NCBI RefSeq assembly: GCF_001426225.1 | Contig: NZ_LMRT01000009.1 | Coordinates: 433,594-497,593 of the forward strand | Length of the DNA stretch: 64,000 nucleotides | Origin: Allobosea sp. Leaf344 | Lineage (GTDB): Bacteria > Pseudomonadota > Alphaproteobacteria > Rhizobiales > Beijerinckiaceae | Direction: 5' to 3' | Shown here: positions 9,140-19,308 of the stretch, piece by piece | Numbering within the stretch: the first letter of the stretch is position 1 | Layout of the letters: the number at the start of each line of letters is the position of its first letter | Notes under the pieces: generated by a model | The model's input: only the letters and a program-made list of their open reading frames with translations | The model's database searches: none | Told to the model about the DNA's origin: nothing | Made by a program: the position numbers and the translations under genes

Positions 9140-10972
9140 ATGGCGATCACCAGGAACCGTTCGACCGCGGCCTATACTGGCCAGGCCTATCCGATCACCG
9201 ACCACACCTTCGACGTGGTCGTCGTCGGCGCCGGCGGCGCGGGCTTGCGCGCCACGGTCGGCTGCTCCCAGGCCGGACTGCGCACGGCCTGCATCAGCAA
9301 GGTCTTCCCGACCCGCTCGCACACCGTGGCCGCCCAGGGCGGCGTCGCCGCCTCGCTCGGCAATATGGGCAAGGACACCTGGCAATGGCACATGTACGAC
9401 ACCGTCAAGGGGTCGGACTGGCTGGGCGACCAGGACGCCATCGAATATCTCGTGCGCAACGCGCCCGCCGCCGTCTACGAACTCGAGCATTGGGGCGTGC
9501 CCTTCTCGCGCACCGAGGACGGCAAGATCTACCAGCGCCCCTTCGGCGGCATGACCACCGATTTCGGCAATGGTCCGCCGGCCCAGCGCACCTGCGCCGC
9601 CGCCGACCGCACCGGCCATGCCATGCTGCACACGCTCTACGGCCAGGCGCTGCGCTACAACACCGAGTTCTTCATCGAATATTTCGCCATCGACCTGATC
9701 ATGGACGATGAGGGCCGCTGCTGCGGCGTGATCGCGCTCAAGATGGATGACGGTACCATCCATCGCTTCCGCTCGAAGATGGCGATCATGGCGACCGGCG
9801 GCTATGGCCGCGCCTATTTCTCCGCCACCTCCGCCCATACCTGCACCGGCGACGGCAACGCCATGGTGCTGCGCGCCGGCCTGCCGCTGCAGGACATGGA
9901 ATTCGTGCAGTTCCACCCGACCGGCATCTACGGCGCCGGCTGCCTGATCACCGAGGGCGCGCGCGGCGAAGGCGGCTATCTCACCAATTCCGAGGGCGAG
10001 CGCTTCATGGAACGCTACGCCCCCTCCGCCAAGGACCTCGCCTCGCGCGACGTCGTCTCACGCTCGATGACCATGGAGATCCGCGGCGGGCGCGGCGTCG
10101 GCAAGAACAAGGACCATATCTACCTGCATCTCGACCATCTCGACCCGAAGATCCTGCATGAGCGACTGCCCGGCATCTCCGAGAGCGCCAAGATCTTCGC
10201 CGGCGTCGACGTCACCCGCGAGCCGATCCCGGTGCTGCCGACCGTCCATTACAACATGGGCGGCATCCCGACGAACTTCCACGGCGAGGTGCTCACCAAG
10301 GTCGACGGCAATGCCGACACCGTGGTGCCCGGGCTGATGGCGATCGGCGAGGCGGCCTGCGTCTCCGTCCATGGCGCCAACCGGCTGGGCTCGAACTCGC
10401 TGATCGACCTCGTCGTCTTCGGCCGGGCCGCCGGCCTGCGCTGCGCCGAGATCGTCACCCCCGGCGAGAAGCAGCCGGAACTGCCGAAGAACTCGGCCGA
10501 TCTCGCTCTCAGCCGCCTCGACCGATTCCGCAACGCGGCCGGCAACACCTCCACCGCCGAGCTGCGTGGCCGCATGCAGAAGACGATGCAGGATAATTGC
10601 GCCGTCTACCGCACCGGCGAGACGCTGGAGGAAGGCCACAGGCTGATCCACCAGGTCTGGGCCGGCATCGACGATATCGGCACCAAGGACCGGTCTCTGG
10701 TCTGGAATTCCGACCTGATCGAGACGATGGAATTCGACAACCTCATCACCCAGGCCGTGGTCACCATGGATTCGGCGCTGAACCGTCCGGAAAGCCGCGG
10801 CGCCCATGCCCGCGAGGATTATCCCAACCGCGACGACAAGGACTGGATGAAGCACACCCTCGCCTGGATCGACGATACGACCCGCAGCGTGACGCTCGAC
10901 GACCGCCCGGTCCATACCTACACGCTCTCGAACGACATCGAATACATCGCGCCCAAGGCGCGGGTGTATTGA
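9140..10972 (+). CDS. sdhA: Succinate dehydrogenase flavoprotein subunit
   Basis: Catalytic subunit of complex II, 610 residues, oxidising succinate to fumarate on the cytoplasmic face. The N-terminal Rossmann motif is VVGAGGAG (residues 29-35) and the FAD-attachment histidine is His61 in [10 protein letters not shown]. Active-site stretches HPTGIYGAG and [10 protein letters not shown] are intact, as is the C-terminal [19 protein letters not shown]. The start at 9140 is set by GGAGG nine bases upstream; the ATG at 9125 lies inside sdhD and lacks such a site. Confidence 0.97.
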   Translation: MAITRNRSTAAYTGQAYPITDHTFDVVVVGAGGAGLRATVGCSQAGLRTACISKVFPTRSHTVAAQGGVAASLGNMGKDTWQWHMYDTVKGSDWLGDQDAIEYLVRNAPAAVYELEHWGVPFSRTEDGKIYQRPFGGMTTDFGNGPPAQRTCAAADRTGHAMLHTLYGQALRYNTEFFIEYFAIDLIMDDEGRCCGVIALKMDDGTIHRFRSKMAIMATGGYGRAYFSATSAHTCTGDGNAMVLRAGLPLQDMEFVQFHPTGIYGAGCLITEGARGEGGYLTNSEGERFMERYAPSAKDLASRDVVSRSMTMEIRGGRGVGKNKDHIYLHLDHLDPKILHERLPGISESAKIFAGVDVTREPIPVLPTVHYNMGGIPTNFHGEVLTKVDGNADTVVPGLMAIGEAACVSVHGANRLGSNSLIDLVVFGRAAGLRCAEIVTPGEKQPELPKNSADLALSRLDRFRNAAGNTSTAELRGRMQKTMQDNCAVYRTGETLEEGHRLIHQVWAGIDDIGTKDRSLVWNSDLIETMEFDNLITQAVVTMDSALNRPESRGAHAREDYPNRDDKDWMKHTLAWIDDTTRSVTLDDRPVHTYTLSNDIEYIAPKARVY

Positions 10973-10986
10973 GGACGATCTGACAG

Positions 10987-11784
10987 ATGGCCGAATTCAA
11001 CCTTCCGCAGAACTCCCGCCTGACCGAGGGCAAGACCTGGCCGAAGCCGGCCGGTGCCGCCCGGCTGACGGAGTTCAAGGTCTATCGCTGGAACCCGGAC
11101 GACAGCGCCAATCCGCGCACCGACACCTATTTCGTCGATCGCGACGATTGCGGGCCGATGGTGCTGGACGCGCTGATCTGGATCAAGTCGAAGATCGACC
11201 CGACCTTGACCTTCCGCCGCTCCTGCCGAGAAGGCATCTGCGGCTCCTGCGCCATGAACATGGACGGGAAGAACGGCCTCGCCTGCACCACCGGCATCGA
11301 CGACTGCGCCGGCCATGGCAAATCCGCGGGCCGGGTCGCGATCTACCCGCTGCCGCATATGCCGGTGATCAAGGATCTCGTCCCCGATCTCACCCGCTTC
11401 TACGCCCAGCATGCCTCGATCGAGCCCTGGCTGAAGACGACCACGCCCTCGCCGGAGAAGGAATGGGCACAGGACAAGGTCGATCGCGAGAAGCTGGACG
11501 GGCTCTACGAGTGCATCCTCTGCGCCTGCTGCTCGACCTCATGCCCGAGCTATTGGTGGAATGGCGACCGCTATCTCGGCCCCGCCGCCTTGCTGCAGGC
11601 CTATCGCTGGCTGATCGATTCCCGCGACGAGGCGACCGGCGAGCGGCTCGACAATCTGGAAGATCCCTTCCGGCTCTATCGCTGCCACACCATCATGAAC
11701 TGCGCCAATGCCTGCCCGAAGGGGCTGAACCCGGCCAAGGCGATCGCCGAGGTCAAGAAGATGATGGTGGCGCGCCAGGTCTGA
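10987..11784 (+). CDS. sdhB: Succinate dehydrogenase iron-sulfur subunit
   Basis: Electron-transfer subunit of complex II, 265 residues. Ligands of the [2Fe-2S] cluster are Cys80, Cys85, Cys88 and Cys100 ([10 protein letters not shown]...C). The [4Fe-4S] and [3Fe-4S] ligands lie in [12 protein letters not shown] (from residue 176) and [17 protein letters not shown]. It completes the sdhCDAB operon, 14 bases after sdhA. The next gene converges from the other strand after only 19 bases, with no obvious terminator hairpin between them. Confidence 0.97.
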   Translation: MAEFNLPQNSRLTEGKTWPKPAGAARLTEFKVYRWNPDDSANPRTDTYFVDRDDCGPMVLDALIWIKSKIDPTLTFRRSCREGICGSCAMNMDGKNGLACTTGIDDCAGHGKSAGRVAIYPLPHMPVIKDLVPDLTRFYAQHASIEPWLKTTTPSPEKEWAQDKVDREKLDGLYECILCACCSTSCPSYWWNGDRYLGPAALLQAYRWLIDSRDEATGERLDNLEDPFRLYRCHTIMNCANACPKGLNPAKAIAEVKKMMVARQV

Positions 11785-11803
11785 CCGGGCGCCTCCTCCC
11801 GGC

Positions 11804-13048
11804 TCAGGCGAGGTAGCGACCCGGCCGGAACGGCGCGGGATCGGCCGGCGGCGCCTCGCCCGCCATCAGCGCCGCCAGGATCTCCCCGGTCACCGGACCG
11901 GTGGAGAAGCCGATATGCTGGTTGCCGAAGGCGAGCCACAGCCCCGGATGTCGCGGCGCCTCGCCGATCATCGGCAGCGAATCCGGCAGGGTCGGCCGCG
12001 CGCCCCGCCAGATCTCGCCGGCTCCCTCCGCCAGCGGCAGCGCTTCGCGCGCGCTCGCCACCACCGCGTCGATCTGCCGGTGATTGTCCGGCGCGTCGCG
12101 ATGGGCCAGCTCGACGCCGCTGCTGATCCTGATGCCCTGCTCCATCGGCGCCATGAAATAGGCGGCCTCGACATCGTAGAGCGGCCGGCGCAGCGCCGCA
12201 CCGTCGCGCGGCTGGAGATGGCGGTGATAGCCGCGCTCGACCCCGAGCGGCGGGCGCAGCCCGAGCGGCTTCAGCAGATCCGCGCTCCACGGCCCCAGCG
12301 CCACCACGACCTGCTCCGCGGCGATATCGCCCTGGTCGGTCGCGACCAGCCAGCCCGCGCCGCCGCGCCGAACCCCATTGACGCCGGCCTGCCTGACGAT
12401 CCCGCCCCGGCTGCCGAACAGCGCGGCATAGGCGGCCACGACCGCGCCCGGCGAATCCACCGAGCCATTGCCGGGGAACAGCAGCCCGGCCGGGAAGATC
12501 GGCCGCAGGCTGGGCTCCAGCCCCGACAGCGCCTGGCGGTCCAGAAGTTCGGTCTCGATGCCGTGCCGCGCCAGCATCGCCTGCTCGGCCTGCGCCTTGG
12601 CGAGGCCTTGCGTCGACCGCCAGAGTTTCAGCGTGCCGTTCTCGCGCAGGCGATGGCCGATGCCGGCCTCCTGCATCAGCGCCCGATGCAGCGGCAGGGT
12701 GTGGCGCGTCAGCGAATCCAGCGCCGCCATCCGCTCCGCCGCCACGCCGGGGCGCGCCTCCCACAGGAAGCGCAGCATCCAGCCGGGCTCGCCGATCAGC
12801 CGGCGCCAGTCGATGTGCAGAGCCGCGCTGCGATTGCCGAGATAGGCCGGCAGGCTCCTGAACAGCGCGGGATTGTTGAGCGGGACGATCGAGCTGCGCG
12901 ACAGGACCCCCGCATTGCCATAGGAGGTCTCGCGGCCGGGCTCGCGCCGGTCGATCAGCGTCACCGCGAAGCCGCGCTTCTGCAGGGCGAGGGCGCAGGA
13001 GACGCCGACCATGCCGGCGCCGAGCACGAGGACGCTGCGCGGGCTCAC
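11804..13048 (-). CDS. FAD-dependent D-amino-acid dehydrogenase-like oxidoreductase (DAO family)
   Basis: A 414-residue flavoprotein of the DadA/DAO family. The dinucleotide-binding motif VLGAGMVGVSCALALQKRG lies at the N-terminus and is followed by the DadA-typical DRREPGRETSYGNAGVLS. The late motif GFSTGPVTGEILAALM is also family-typical. The likely reaction is oxidative deamination of a D-amino acid or secondary amine at the membrane face. GTG 13048 is chosen because it overlaps the stop of the upstream amidotransferase as GTGA; the upstream ATG (13081) lies inside that gene. The two genes form a coupled reverse-strand operon. Confidence 0.85.
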   Translation of the reverse strand: MSPRSVLVLGAGMVGVSCALALQKRGFAVTLIDRREPGRETSYGNAGVLSRSSIVPLNNPALFRSLPAYLGNRSAALHIDWRRLIGEPGWMLRFLWEARPGVAAERMAALDSLTRHTLPLHRALMQEAGIGHRLRENGTLKLWRSTQGLAKAQAEQAMLARHGIETELLDRQALSGLEPSLRPIFPAGLLFPGNGSVDSPGAVVAAYAALFGSRGGIVRQAGVNGVRRGGAGWLVATDQGDIAAEQVVVALGPWSADLLKPLGLRPPLGVERGYHRHLQPRDGAALRRPLYDVEAAYFMAPMEQGIRISSGVELAHRDAPDNHRQIDAVVASAREALPLAEGAGEIWRGARPTLPDSLPMIGEAPRHPGLWLAFGNQHIGFSTGPVTGEILAALMAGEAPPADPAPFRPGRYLA

Positions 13049-13845
13049 CCCGGCAGCGCCTCGGACGGAACCGCGAGCCAATGATCGAGGAACGCGTCGA
13101 GCCAGGCCCGGATCGCCGGGTCGTGCTGGTACCAGCCGTTGAGATGCATGTGCCGGAGCTGCGCGCCGGGCATCAGCGTGCGCTCATGACCGCGCACCGA
13201 CCAGCGGCACATCATCGCCGGCGTCACCTCCGGATGGAACTGGACGCCATAGGCGCGCGGGCCGCTGCGGATCGCCTGCACCGGGAAATCGCCCCCAGTG
13301 GCGAGGCATTCCGCGCCGGGCGGGCAGTCGAACCCCTCGCGATGCCATTGATAGACGGTCTCCGGCCAGGCGAAGCCCGCCTCGCCCGCGTGGCGGCGGC
13401 CGTGCTCGGTCAGATCGAGCCGGTAATAGCCGACCTCGGCGCGCCCTTCGGGATGGGTGTAGACCCGGCCGCCGAGCTGGCGCGCCAGCATCTGCGCGCC
13501 CAGGCAGATCCCCAGGAACGGGGCCTGCTCCTTCAGGCAGACTTCGATCCAGTCGATCTCCGCCTTGACGAAATCATCCGGGTCGTTGGCGCTCATCGGC
13601 CCGCCGAAGATGACGGCGCCGGCATGCTCGCGCATCGTCTGCGGCAGCGGGTCGCCATAGCGCGGCTTGCGGATATCCAGGCCGTAGCCGCGCTCGATCA
13701 GCAGCCGCCCCACCCGGCCCGGCGTCGACTGCTCCTGATGCAGGACGATCAGCACCGGCTTGCGCGCCGGCGGCTGCATCCGCCGCCGGGGCTTGGCGGG
13801 CCGCCAGGGGCCCGCCGGGGCCAAGCGAAAGGACTGGTCGTTCAT
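13045..13845 (-). CDS. Class I glutamine amidotransferase-like protein
   Basis: Cytoplasmic class I amidotransferase domain protein of 266 residues. The nucleophile cysteine sits in FLGICLGAQML, and the catalytic His-Glu pair in GVQFHPEVT. The oxyanion-loop sequence FGGPMSANDPD is intact. The first 35 residues are a basic, Pro/Arg-rich extension of unknown use. Stand-alone proteins like this often hydrolyse gamma-glutamyl compounds or feed ammonia to a partner; the coupled oxidoreductase downstream suggests amine or amino-acid catabolism, which is inference. ATG 13845 is chosen over 13971 because the longer form runs into low-complexity sequence. Confidence 0.82.
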   Translation of the reverse strand: MNDQSFRLAPAGPWRPAKPRRRMQPPARKPVLIVLHQEQSTPGRVGRLLIERGYGLDIRKPRYGDPLPQTMREHAGAVIFGGPMSANDPDDFVKAEIDWIEVCLKEQAPFLGICLGAQMLARQLGGRVYTHPEGRAEVGYYRLDLTEHGRRHAGEAGFAWPETVYQWHREGFDCPPGAECLATGGDFPVQAIRSGPRAYGVQFHPEVTPAMMCRWSVRGHERTLMPGAQLRHMHLNGWYQHDPAIRAWLDAFLDHWLAVPSEALPG

Positions 13846-14017
13846 CGTGCCATCAGGACCATTGCTGGAGCTGCTCCGGGGCGGCGGGGCCACGCGCCGG
13901 AGCCTGACAATGCGGTTCCACAAGGAACCAGGCAAGCAATTTGTGAGCCATGGCAAGAGTTTGGCCGACAAGCCAGAACGCGAAGCCGTCCCTTGACTTT
14001 TTGCACTGCGGCAGGCA

Positions 14018-14041
14018 TTGAGAATGAACGTTCATTCTCAA
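14018..14041. promoter_or_regulatory. 24-bp perfect palindrome, probable TetR-family operator
   Basis: A perfect inverted repeat of 24 bp with the core GAGAATGAACGTTCATTCTC lies 14 to 37 bases before the TetR GTG start. A TTGACT hexamer at 13993-13998 upstream could be the -35 of the same promoter, which would put the palindrome over the -10/+1 zone. Position, perfect dyad symmetry and the GAATGAACGTTCATTC core, common for TetR repressors that guard RND pumps, make autoregulation of the tetR-adaptor-pump operon likely. Confidence 0.8.
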
Positions 14042-14054
14042 CTGGGACCACGCA

Positions 14055-14699
14055 GTGCCGCCACCGATCACGCCGCCAGCAGGCGCCAGCCCCGGCGCCG
14101 ACCGAAGGACGCGGATCCTCGATGCCGCCGAGGCGGTGTTCGCGCGCGCCGGCTTCCACGCCGCGACGATGAACGACGTCGCTACCGAGGCCGGGATGAG
14201 CCCCGGCAATCTCTACCGCTACTTCGCCTCCAAGGACGCGATCATCGCCGGGATGGCGGAGCGCGACCGGACCCAGATCGCCGCCGATTTCGCCGGGCTC
14301 GACCCGGTCAAGGGCGGGCTGCTCGATCAGCTCGAGACGCTCGGCCGCCGCCATCTCGTCGAGGAGCCCCGGGCGCGGGCCGTGATCGCGCTGCAGATCT
14401 GGGCCGAGGCGGCGCGTAATCCCGAAATGGCGCGGATGTGCGCGGCGATCGACGGCACCGTCGCCGGCGGCCTCGCCTCGGCGATCGCCCGCGCCAAGGA
14501 GGCCGGCGAGCTGCCGGCCGATCTCGACGACGTCAGCTTCCTGCAGGCGGTCTTCATGATGGCCGACGGCTTCTTCTGCCGCCGGGCGGCCGATCCGAAT
14601 TTCGATCCGGCGGCGGGGGCCGATACCCTGTTCCGGGCCATGCGCGGGCTCGCCCGCATCCTGGTCCTGCCGGCCGCCCATGCGGCCGCCGCCGAATGA
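14055..14699 (+). CDS. TetR/AcrR family transcriptional regulator
   Basis: A 214-residue repressor. The N-terminal helix-turn-helix runs RTRILDAAEAVFARAGFHAATMNDVATEAGMSPGNLYRYFASKDAII (residues about 18-63), canonical for TetR. The C-terminal helical ligand-binding part is of the TetR_C type. GTG 14055 is the start; no ATG fits. Its stop overlaps the next start (ATGA at 14696-14699), so it is translationally coupled to the efflux adaptor. The palindrome immediately upstream is its probable operator. The inducer is presumably a pump substrate. Confidence 0.93.
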   Translation: MPPPITPPAGASPGADRRTRILDAAEAVFARAGFHAATMNDVATEAGMSPGNLYRYFASKDAIIAGMAERDRTQIAADFAGLDPVKGGLLDQLETLGRRHLVEEPRARAVIALQIWAEAARNPEMARMCAAIDGTVAGGLASAIARAKEAGELPADLDDVSFLQAVFMMADGFFCRRAADPNFDPAAGADTLFRAMRGLARILVLPAAHAAAAE

Positions 14700-15919
14700 T
14701 CGTCTCCCATTCCATGCCAGCCAAGGCTGCTTCCATGTCCGTCCTGTCCCGCCGCGCCGGCCTCGCTCTGTCCCTGCTCGCCCTCCTGATCGCCCCGACG
14801 GCCGCTCTCCGGGCGCAGACGCCCGCACCGACGCCGGCGGCCGCCAGCGCCGGCCCTTCCGTCACCGTCATTCCCGCCCGCCGCACGGAGATCGTGCAGA
14901 GCGTGGTGGTCTCGGGCTCGATGGTGGCGCGCGACGAGGTGCTGGTCTCGCCGGAGGTGGATGGTCTCGCCATCGTCGAACTCGCCGCCGAGGAGGGGGA
15001 TCGCGTCGCCGCGGGTCAGGTGCTGGCGCGGCTGTCGCGCGTGACGCTGGAAGTCCAGAAGACGCAGAACGAGGCGCAGCAGCAGCGCGCCGAGGCCGGG
15101 ATTTCCCAGGCGCGGGCGCAGATCGCCGAGGCGCAGGCCAATCTCGTCCAGGCCCAGAACGCCTTCGAGCGCACCAAGACCCTGCGCGACAGCGGCAATG
15201 CCAGCGTCGAACAGTTCGATCTGCGCGCCAGCGCGGCGCGCGGGGCCGAAGCGCGGCTGAACGCGGCCAACCAGGCCCTCGCCATCGCCACGGCCGATCT
15301 CGCGGTGATCCGCTCGCAGGGCCGCGACCTCGCGGTGAAGCTCGAGCGCACCGAGATCAAGGCCCCGGCCGCCGGGCTGATCAGCCGGCGCAATGCCAGG
15401 CTGGGCGCGATCGTCGCCATGGCCGCGGCGGAACCGCTGTTCCGGATCATCGCCGACGGCGCGATCGAGCTCGAAGCCGACATCGCCGAGGTCGAGCTGC
15501 CGCGCATCGGCGTCGGCCAGCCGGTCGCCGTCACCCCGGCGGGCAGCACCACGGCGCTGGCCGGGAAGATCCGCCTGATCTCGCCCGAGGTGAACCGCCA
15601 GTCCCGGCTCGGCCGGGTCCGCGTCGCGCTCGACGGCAATCCGCAGGTGGCGCTCGGCTCCTTCGCCCGCGGCGTGATCGAGACCGGACGCAAGACGGCC
15701 CTGACCCTGCCGCTGTCGGCCATTACCTATGCGCGCAGCGGCGCCACGGTGCAGCGCGTGGTCGACAACCGGGTCGAGACCGTCAAGGTCGAGCTCGGCC
15801 TGCTCGGCGACGGCCGGGCGGAGATCGCTTCCGGGCTCGACGAGGGCGCCGTGGTGGTGGCGCGCGCCGGCACCTTCGTGCGCGACGGCGACATCATCAC
15901 GCCCGTGCCGACGAACTGA
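14696..15919 (+). CDS. RND efflux periplasmic adaptor (membrane fusion protein)
   Basis: Adaptor subunit of a tripartite efflux system, up to 407 residues. An N-terminal signal peptide is visible (SVLSRRAGLALSLLALLIAPTAALRA). The split lipoyl domain (PEVDGLAIVELAAEEGDRVAAGQVLARL ... IKAPAAGLISRRNARLGAIV) flanks a Gln/Ala-rich helical hairpin (about residues 115-210). Beta-barrel and membrane-proximal parts follow. ATG 14696 overlaps the tetR stop; ATGs at 14714 and 14735 are also possible and give a more typical signal peptide. No outer-membrane channel gene lies nearby, so a TolC-like protein encoded elsewhere must complete the complex. Confidence 0.9.
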   Translation: MIVSHSMPAKAASMSVLSRRAGLALSLLALLIAPTAALRAQTPAPTPAAASAGPSVTVIPARRTEIVQSVVVSGSMVARDEVLVSPEVDGLAIVELAAEEGDRVAAGQVLARLSRVTLEVQKTQNEAQQQRAEAGISQARAQIAEAQANLVQAQNAFERTKTLRDSGNASVEQFDLRASAARGAEARLNAANQALAIATADLAVIRSQGRDLAVKLERTEIKAPAAGLISRRNARLGAIVAMAAAEPLFRIIADGAIELEADIAEVELPRIGVGQPVAVTPAGSTTALAGKIRLISPEVNRQSRLGRVRVALDGNPQVALGSFARGVIETGRKTALTLPLSAITYARSGATVQRVVDNRVETVKVELGLLGDGRAEIASGLDEGAVVVARAGTFVRDGDIITPVPTN

Positions 15920-15930
15920 CGGAGAGCCGC

Positions 15931-18900
15931 GTGAACATCAATTTCTCCGCCTTTTCGATCCGCAAGCCGGTCCCCGCGATCCTGCTGTTCTTCGTGCTGT
16001 GCGTGCTCGGGCTGCTCTCCTTCTCGAAACTGCCGGTCACCCGCTTTCCGAATATCGACGTGCCGCTGGTCTCGGTGACGATCACCCAATCGGGCGCCGC
16101 GCCGGCGGAGCTCGAAAGCCAGGTCAGCAAGCGCGTCGAGGACGCCGTCGCCAATATCACGGGCGTCAAGCACGTGATGTCGACGCTGACCGACGGCCAA
16201 TCCCAGACCGTCATCGAGTTCCGGCTCGAGGTGAACACCGACCGCGCGGTCAACGACGTCAAGGACGCGATCGCCAAGGTCCGGGCCGACCTGCCGCGGA
16301 CCATCGACGAGCCGGTGATCCAGCGCATCGACGTCGAAGGCCAGTCCATCCTGGTCTATGGCGCCTCCTCGCCCGGGCTGACGCTGGAACAGCTCTCCTG
16401 GCATGTCGACGACGTCGTCGCGCGCGAGCTGCAGGGGCTCAAGGGCGTCGGCCGCATCGACCGCTATGGCGGCGTCGACCGCGAGATCAGGATCTCGCTC
16501 GACCCCGACAGGCTGCTGGCGCTCGGCGTCACCGCGGGCGAGGTCAACCGCCAGATCCGCGCGACAAACGTCGACCTCGCCGGTGGCCGCGGCGAGATCG
16601 GCGGGCAGGAGCAGGCGATCCGCACGCTGGCCGGCGCCCGCACCGTCGCCGACCTCGCCGAGACCAAGATCATCCTGTCGGGCGGCCGCGAGGTGCGCCT
16701 GAAGGAGCTCGGCCGGGTCGAGGACGCCGCATCGGAGCCGCGCTCCTTCGGCCGGCTCGACAAGCAGCCGGTCGTCACCTTCGCCGTCTTCCGCTCCAAG
16801 GGCTCGAGCGAGCTCTCGGTCAAGGAGGTGGTCGAGGCTCGCATCGCGGATCTCAACAAGCGCTATCCGGACATCCAGATCCGGTCGATCGACGACGCCG
16901 TCTCCTACACCTATGGCAATTACAAGGAGGCGATGAAGACGCTGATGGAGGGCGCCGCCCTCGCCGTCATCGTCGTGTTCCTGTTCCTGAAGAACTGGCG
17001 CGCCACGCTGATCACCGCGATCGCCTTGCCGCTCTCGGCGATCCCGACCTTCTGGGCGATGGAGCTGATGGGGTTTTCGCTCAACCTCGTCAGCCTGCTC
17101 GGCATCACCCTCGTCACCGGCATCCTGGTCGACGACGCCATCGTCGAGATCGAGAACATCGTGCGCCATATGCGCATGGGCAAATCGCCCTATCGCGCGG
17201 CGATGGAAGCAGCCGACGAGATCGGCCTGGCGGTCATCGCGATCACTTTGACGATCGTGGCGATCTTCGCGCCGGTCTCCTTCATGGGCGGCGTCGCCGG
17301 CCAGTATTTCCGGCAGTTCGGCCTCACCGTCGCCGTCGCCGTGCTGTTCTCGCTGCTGGTCGCGCGGCTGATCACGCCGATGATGGCGGCCTATCTGATG
17401 AAGCCGGTAAAACACGCCGACCCCAAGGACGGGCTGGTGATGCGCGGCTATGTCGGCCTGCTGCGCGGCACGCTGCGCGTGCGCTACCTCACTCTGGTGA
17501 TCGGCTTCGCCTTTCTCTGGGGCTCGATCCAGGCGACCGCGATGCTGCCCACGGGTTTCATCCCGGACGAGGACACCTCCCGTGTCGTCGCCAGCGTCGA
17601 ATTGCCGCCCGGCGCCACGCTGGAGGATACCCGCGTCGCCAGCGACCGGATCGTCGACGCGCTGCGCACCATTCCCGAGGTCACCCAGGTCTTCGTGCTC
17701 GGCGGCTCCTCGCCGACCGGCCAGCGCGAGATCCGCCGCGCCGCGGTGACCATCAAGCTTCTGCCGAAATCCGAGCGCCAGGCACGGCAGAAGGACCTCA
17801 AGGTCGTCATCGCCGACAAGCTCGCGGCGGTGCCGGATGTGCGGGCCTGGTATGTCAACGAGCGCGGCGAGCGCGAGATGGCCTTCTCGATCCTGTCCAA
17901 GGACGGGCCGGCGCTGGACGAGGCGGTGGCGCGGATCGAGGCCAGGATGCGCAAGGTCGACGGCTATCTCAACGTCGCCTCCTCCGGCTCGCTGAGCCGC
18001 CCGGAATTGCGGGTCACGCCGAAGCTCGAAGCCGCGGCCGATCTCGGCGTCACGCCCGAGGCGATCTCGGAAGCGGTGCGCGTCGCCACCATCGGCGATG
18101 TCGGCGCCAATCTCGCGAAATTCAACGCCGGCGACCGGCTGGTGCCGATCCGCGTGCAGCTCGAGGAAGCGGCTCGGACCGATATCCGCAACATCGCGGC
18201 GCTGCGCGTCAGCAATGCCAGCGGCGTCTCGGTGCCGCTGACCGCCGTGGCCGAGATCGGCTTCGGCGAAGGGCCGAGCTCGATCAACCGATATGACCGC
18301 GTCCGCCGCGCCACGATCGGCGCCGATCTCAAGCGCGGCTTCGAGCTCGGCACGGCGCAGAACACCTTCAACGAGATCGTCAAGGAGGTCGGCCTGCCGG
18401 ACGGGGTCTGGATCGCCGCCACCGGCGATGCCGAGATCCAGGGCGAGGTGGTGCAGGGCTTCATCACGGCGATGACGACGGGGCTGATGCTGGTCTTCGC
18501 CGTGCTGATCCTGCTGTTCGGCTCGGTCTTCCAGCCGATCACCATCCTGCTCTCGCTGCCGCTCTCCTTCGGCGGCGTGGTGCTGGCCCTGCTGGCCACC
18601 GACAAGCCGGTCTCGATGCCGGTCTATATCGGGCTGCTGATGCTGATGGGCATCGTCACCAAGAACGCGATCATGCTCGTCGATTTCGCGGTGGAGGAGG
18701 AGGCGCGCGGCAAGCCGCGCACCACCGCACTGCTGGAAGCGGGGCGCAAGCGGGCGCGGCCGATCGTGATGACCACCATCGCCATGGCGGCCGGCATGCT
18801 GCCATCCGCGGCCGGGCTCGGCGATGGCGGCGAGTTCCGCTCGCCGATGGCGATCGCGGTGATCGGCGGCCTTCTGGTCTCGACCGTGCTCAGCCTCGTC

Positions 18901-19083
18901 TTCGTGCCGTCCTTCTACGCGGTGATGGACGATCTCTCGAAGCTGACCGCCTGGCTGTTCGGCCGCTTCTTCAGCAAGGCCGAGGATGAATCGACCTGGG
19001 AGCCGATCCACGAGGAATCCCCGGGGGAGGCCAGTGCCAAGGCGCTGGCCGGCCATCCGCCGCCGCGTCTGGCGGCGGAGTGA
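15931..19083 (+). CDS. RND efflux pump permease (HAE1/AcrB-like family)
   Basis: Inner-membrane proton antiporter, 1050 residues, the full RND length. The first membrane helix follows FSIRKPVPAILLFFVLCVLGLLS. The proton-relay aspartates of helix 4 are present in GILVDDAIVEIENIVRHMRMG. The repeated second half has the matching TKNAIMLVDFAVEEEARGK. Two large periplasmic loops lie at about residues 40-330 and 550-860. GTG 15931 is the start; it follows GGAGAG by 5 bases. Drugs, detergents or metabolites are all possible substrates. The adaptor upstream and TetR control point to inducible export. Confidence 0.93.
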   Translation: MNINFSAFSIRKPVPAILLFFVLCVLGLLSFSKLPVTRFPNIDVPLVSVTITQSGAAPAELESQVSKRVEDAVANITGVKHVMSTLTDGQSQTVIEFRLEVNTDRAVNDVKDAIAKVRADLPRTIDEPVIQRIDVEGQSILVYGASSPGLTLEQLSWHVDDVVARELQGLKGVGRIDRYGGVDREIRISLDPDRLLALGVTAGEVNRQIRATNVDLAGGRGEIGGQEQAIRTLAGARTVADLAETKIILSGGREVRLKELGRVEDAASEPRSFGRLDKQPVVTFAVFRSKGSSELSVKEVVEARIADLNKRYPDIQIRSIDDAVSYTYGNYKEAMKTLMEGAALAVIVVFLFLKNWRATLITAIALPLSAIPTFWAMELMGFSLNLVSLLGITLVTGILVDDAIVEIENIVRHMRMGKSPYRAAMEAADEIGLAVIAITLTIVAIFAPVSFMGGVAGQYFRQFGLTVAVAVLFSLLVARLITPMMAAYLMKPVKHADPKDGLVMRGYVGLLRGTLRVRYLTLVIGFAFLWGSIQATAMLPTGFIPDEDTSRVVASVELPPGATLEDTRVASDRIVDALRTIPEVTQVFVLGGSSPTGQREIRRAAVTIKLLPKSERQARQKDLKVVIADKLAAVPDVRAWYVNERGEREMAFSILSKDGPALDEAVARIEARMRKVDGYLNVASSGSLSRPELRVTPKLEAAADLGVTPEAISEAVRVATIGDVGANLAKFNAGDRLVPIRVQLEEAARTDIRNIAALRVSNASGVSVPLTAVAEIGFGEGPSSINRYDRVRRATIGADLKRGFELGTAQNTFNEIVKEVGLPDGVWIAATGDAEIQGEVVQGFITAMTTGLMLVFAVLILLFGSVFQPITILLSLPLSFGGVVLALLATDKPVSMPVYIGLLMLMGIVTKNAIMLVDFAVEEEARGKPRTTALLEAGRKRARPIVMTTIAMAAGMLPSAAGLGDGGEFRSPMAIAVIGGLLVSTVLSLVFVPSFYAVMDDLSKLTAWLFGRFFSKAEDESTWEPIHEESPGEASAKALAGHPPPRLAAE

Positions 19084-19308
19084 GCCGGCCCCGCCCTTCG
19101 CTGTGGAGAACCCGCCGCCGGCGCCTGCCGGCTTCGCGCAGGTGATTGCGGCGGGGACTCGTCGGGGTCTAGCCTCGAGACGGAGTCGGGGGATTCGGGC
19201 GTAGCTGCCGGAGCGTCACCTCGACCCCGGTAGCAGAGCCGCCTCCGAGCGCGAGCGACGGGCGCATGCTCCCGGTCGATGCAGCCAGCCGCCTCGGAGT
19301 GCCCTCCA

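Noticed and set aside
15727-19056. Very long reverse-strand open frame of more than 1100 codons opposite the RND pump
   Set aside because: It is rich in Asp, Arg, His and Gly with no domain pattern, as expected for antisense of a high-GC gene; the forward frame has clear RND motifs.
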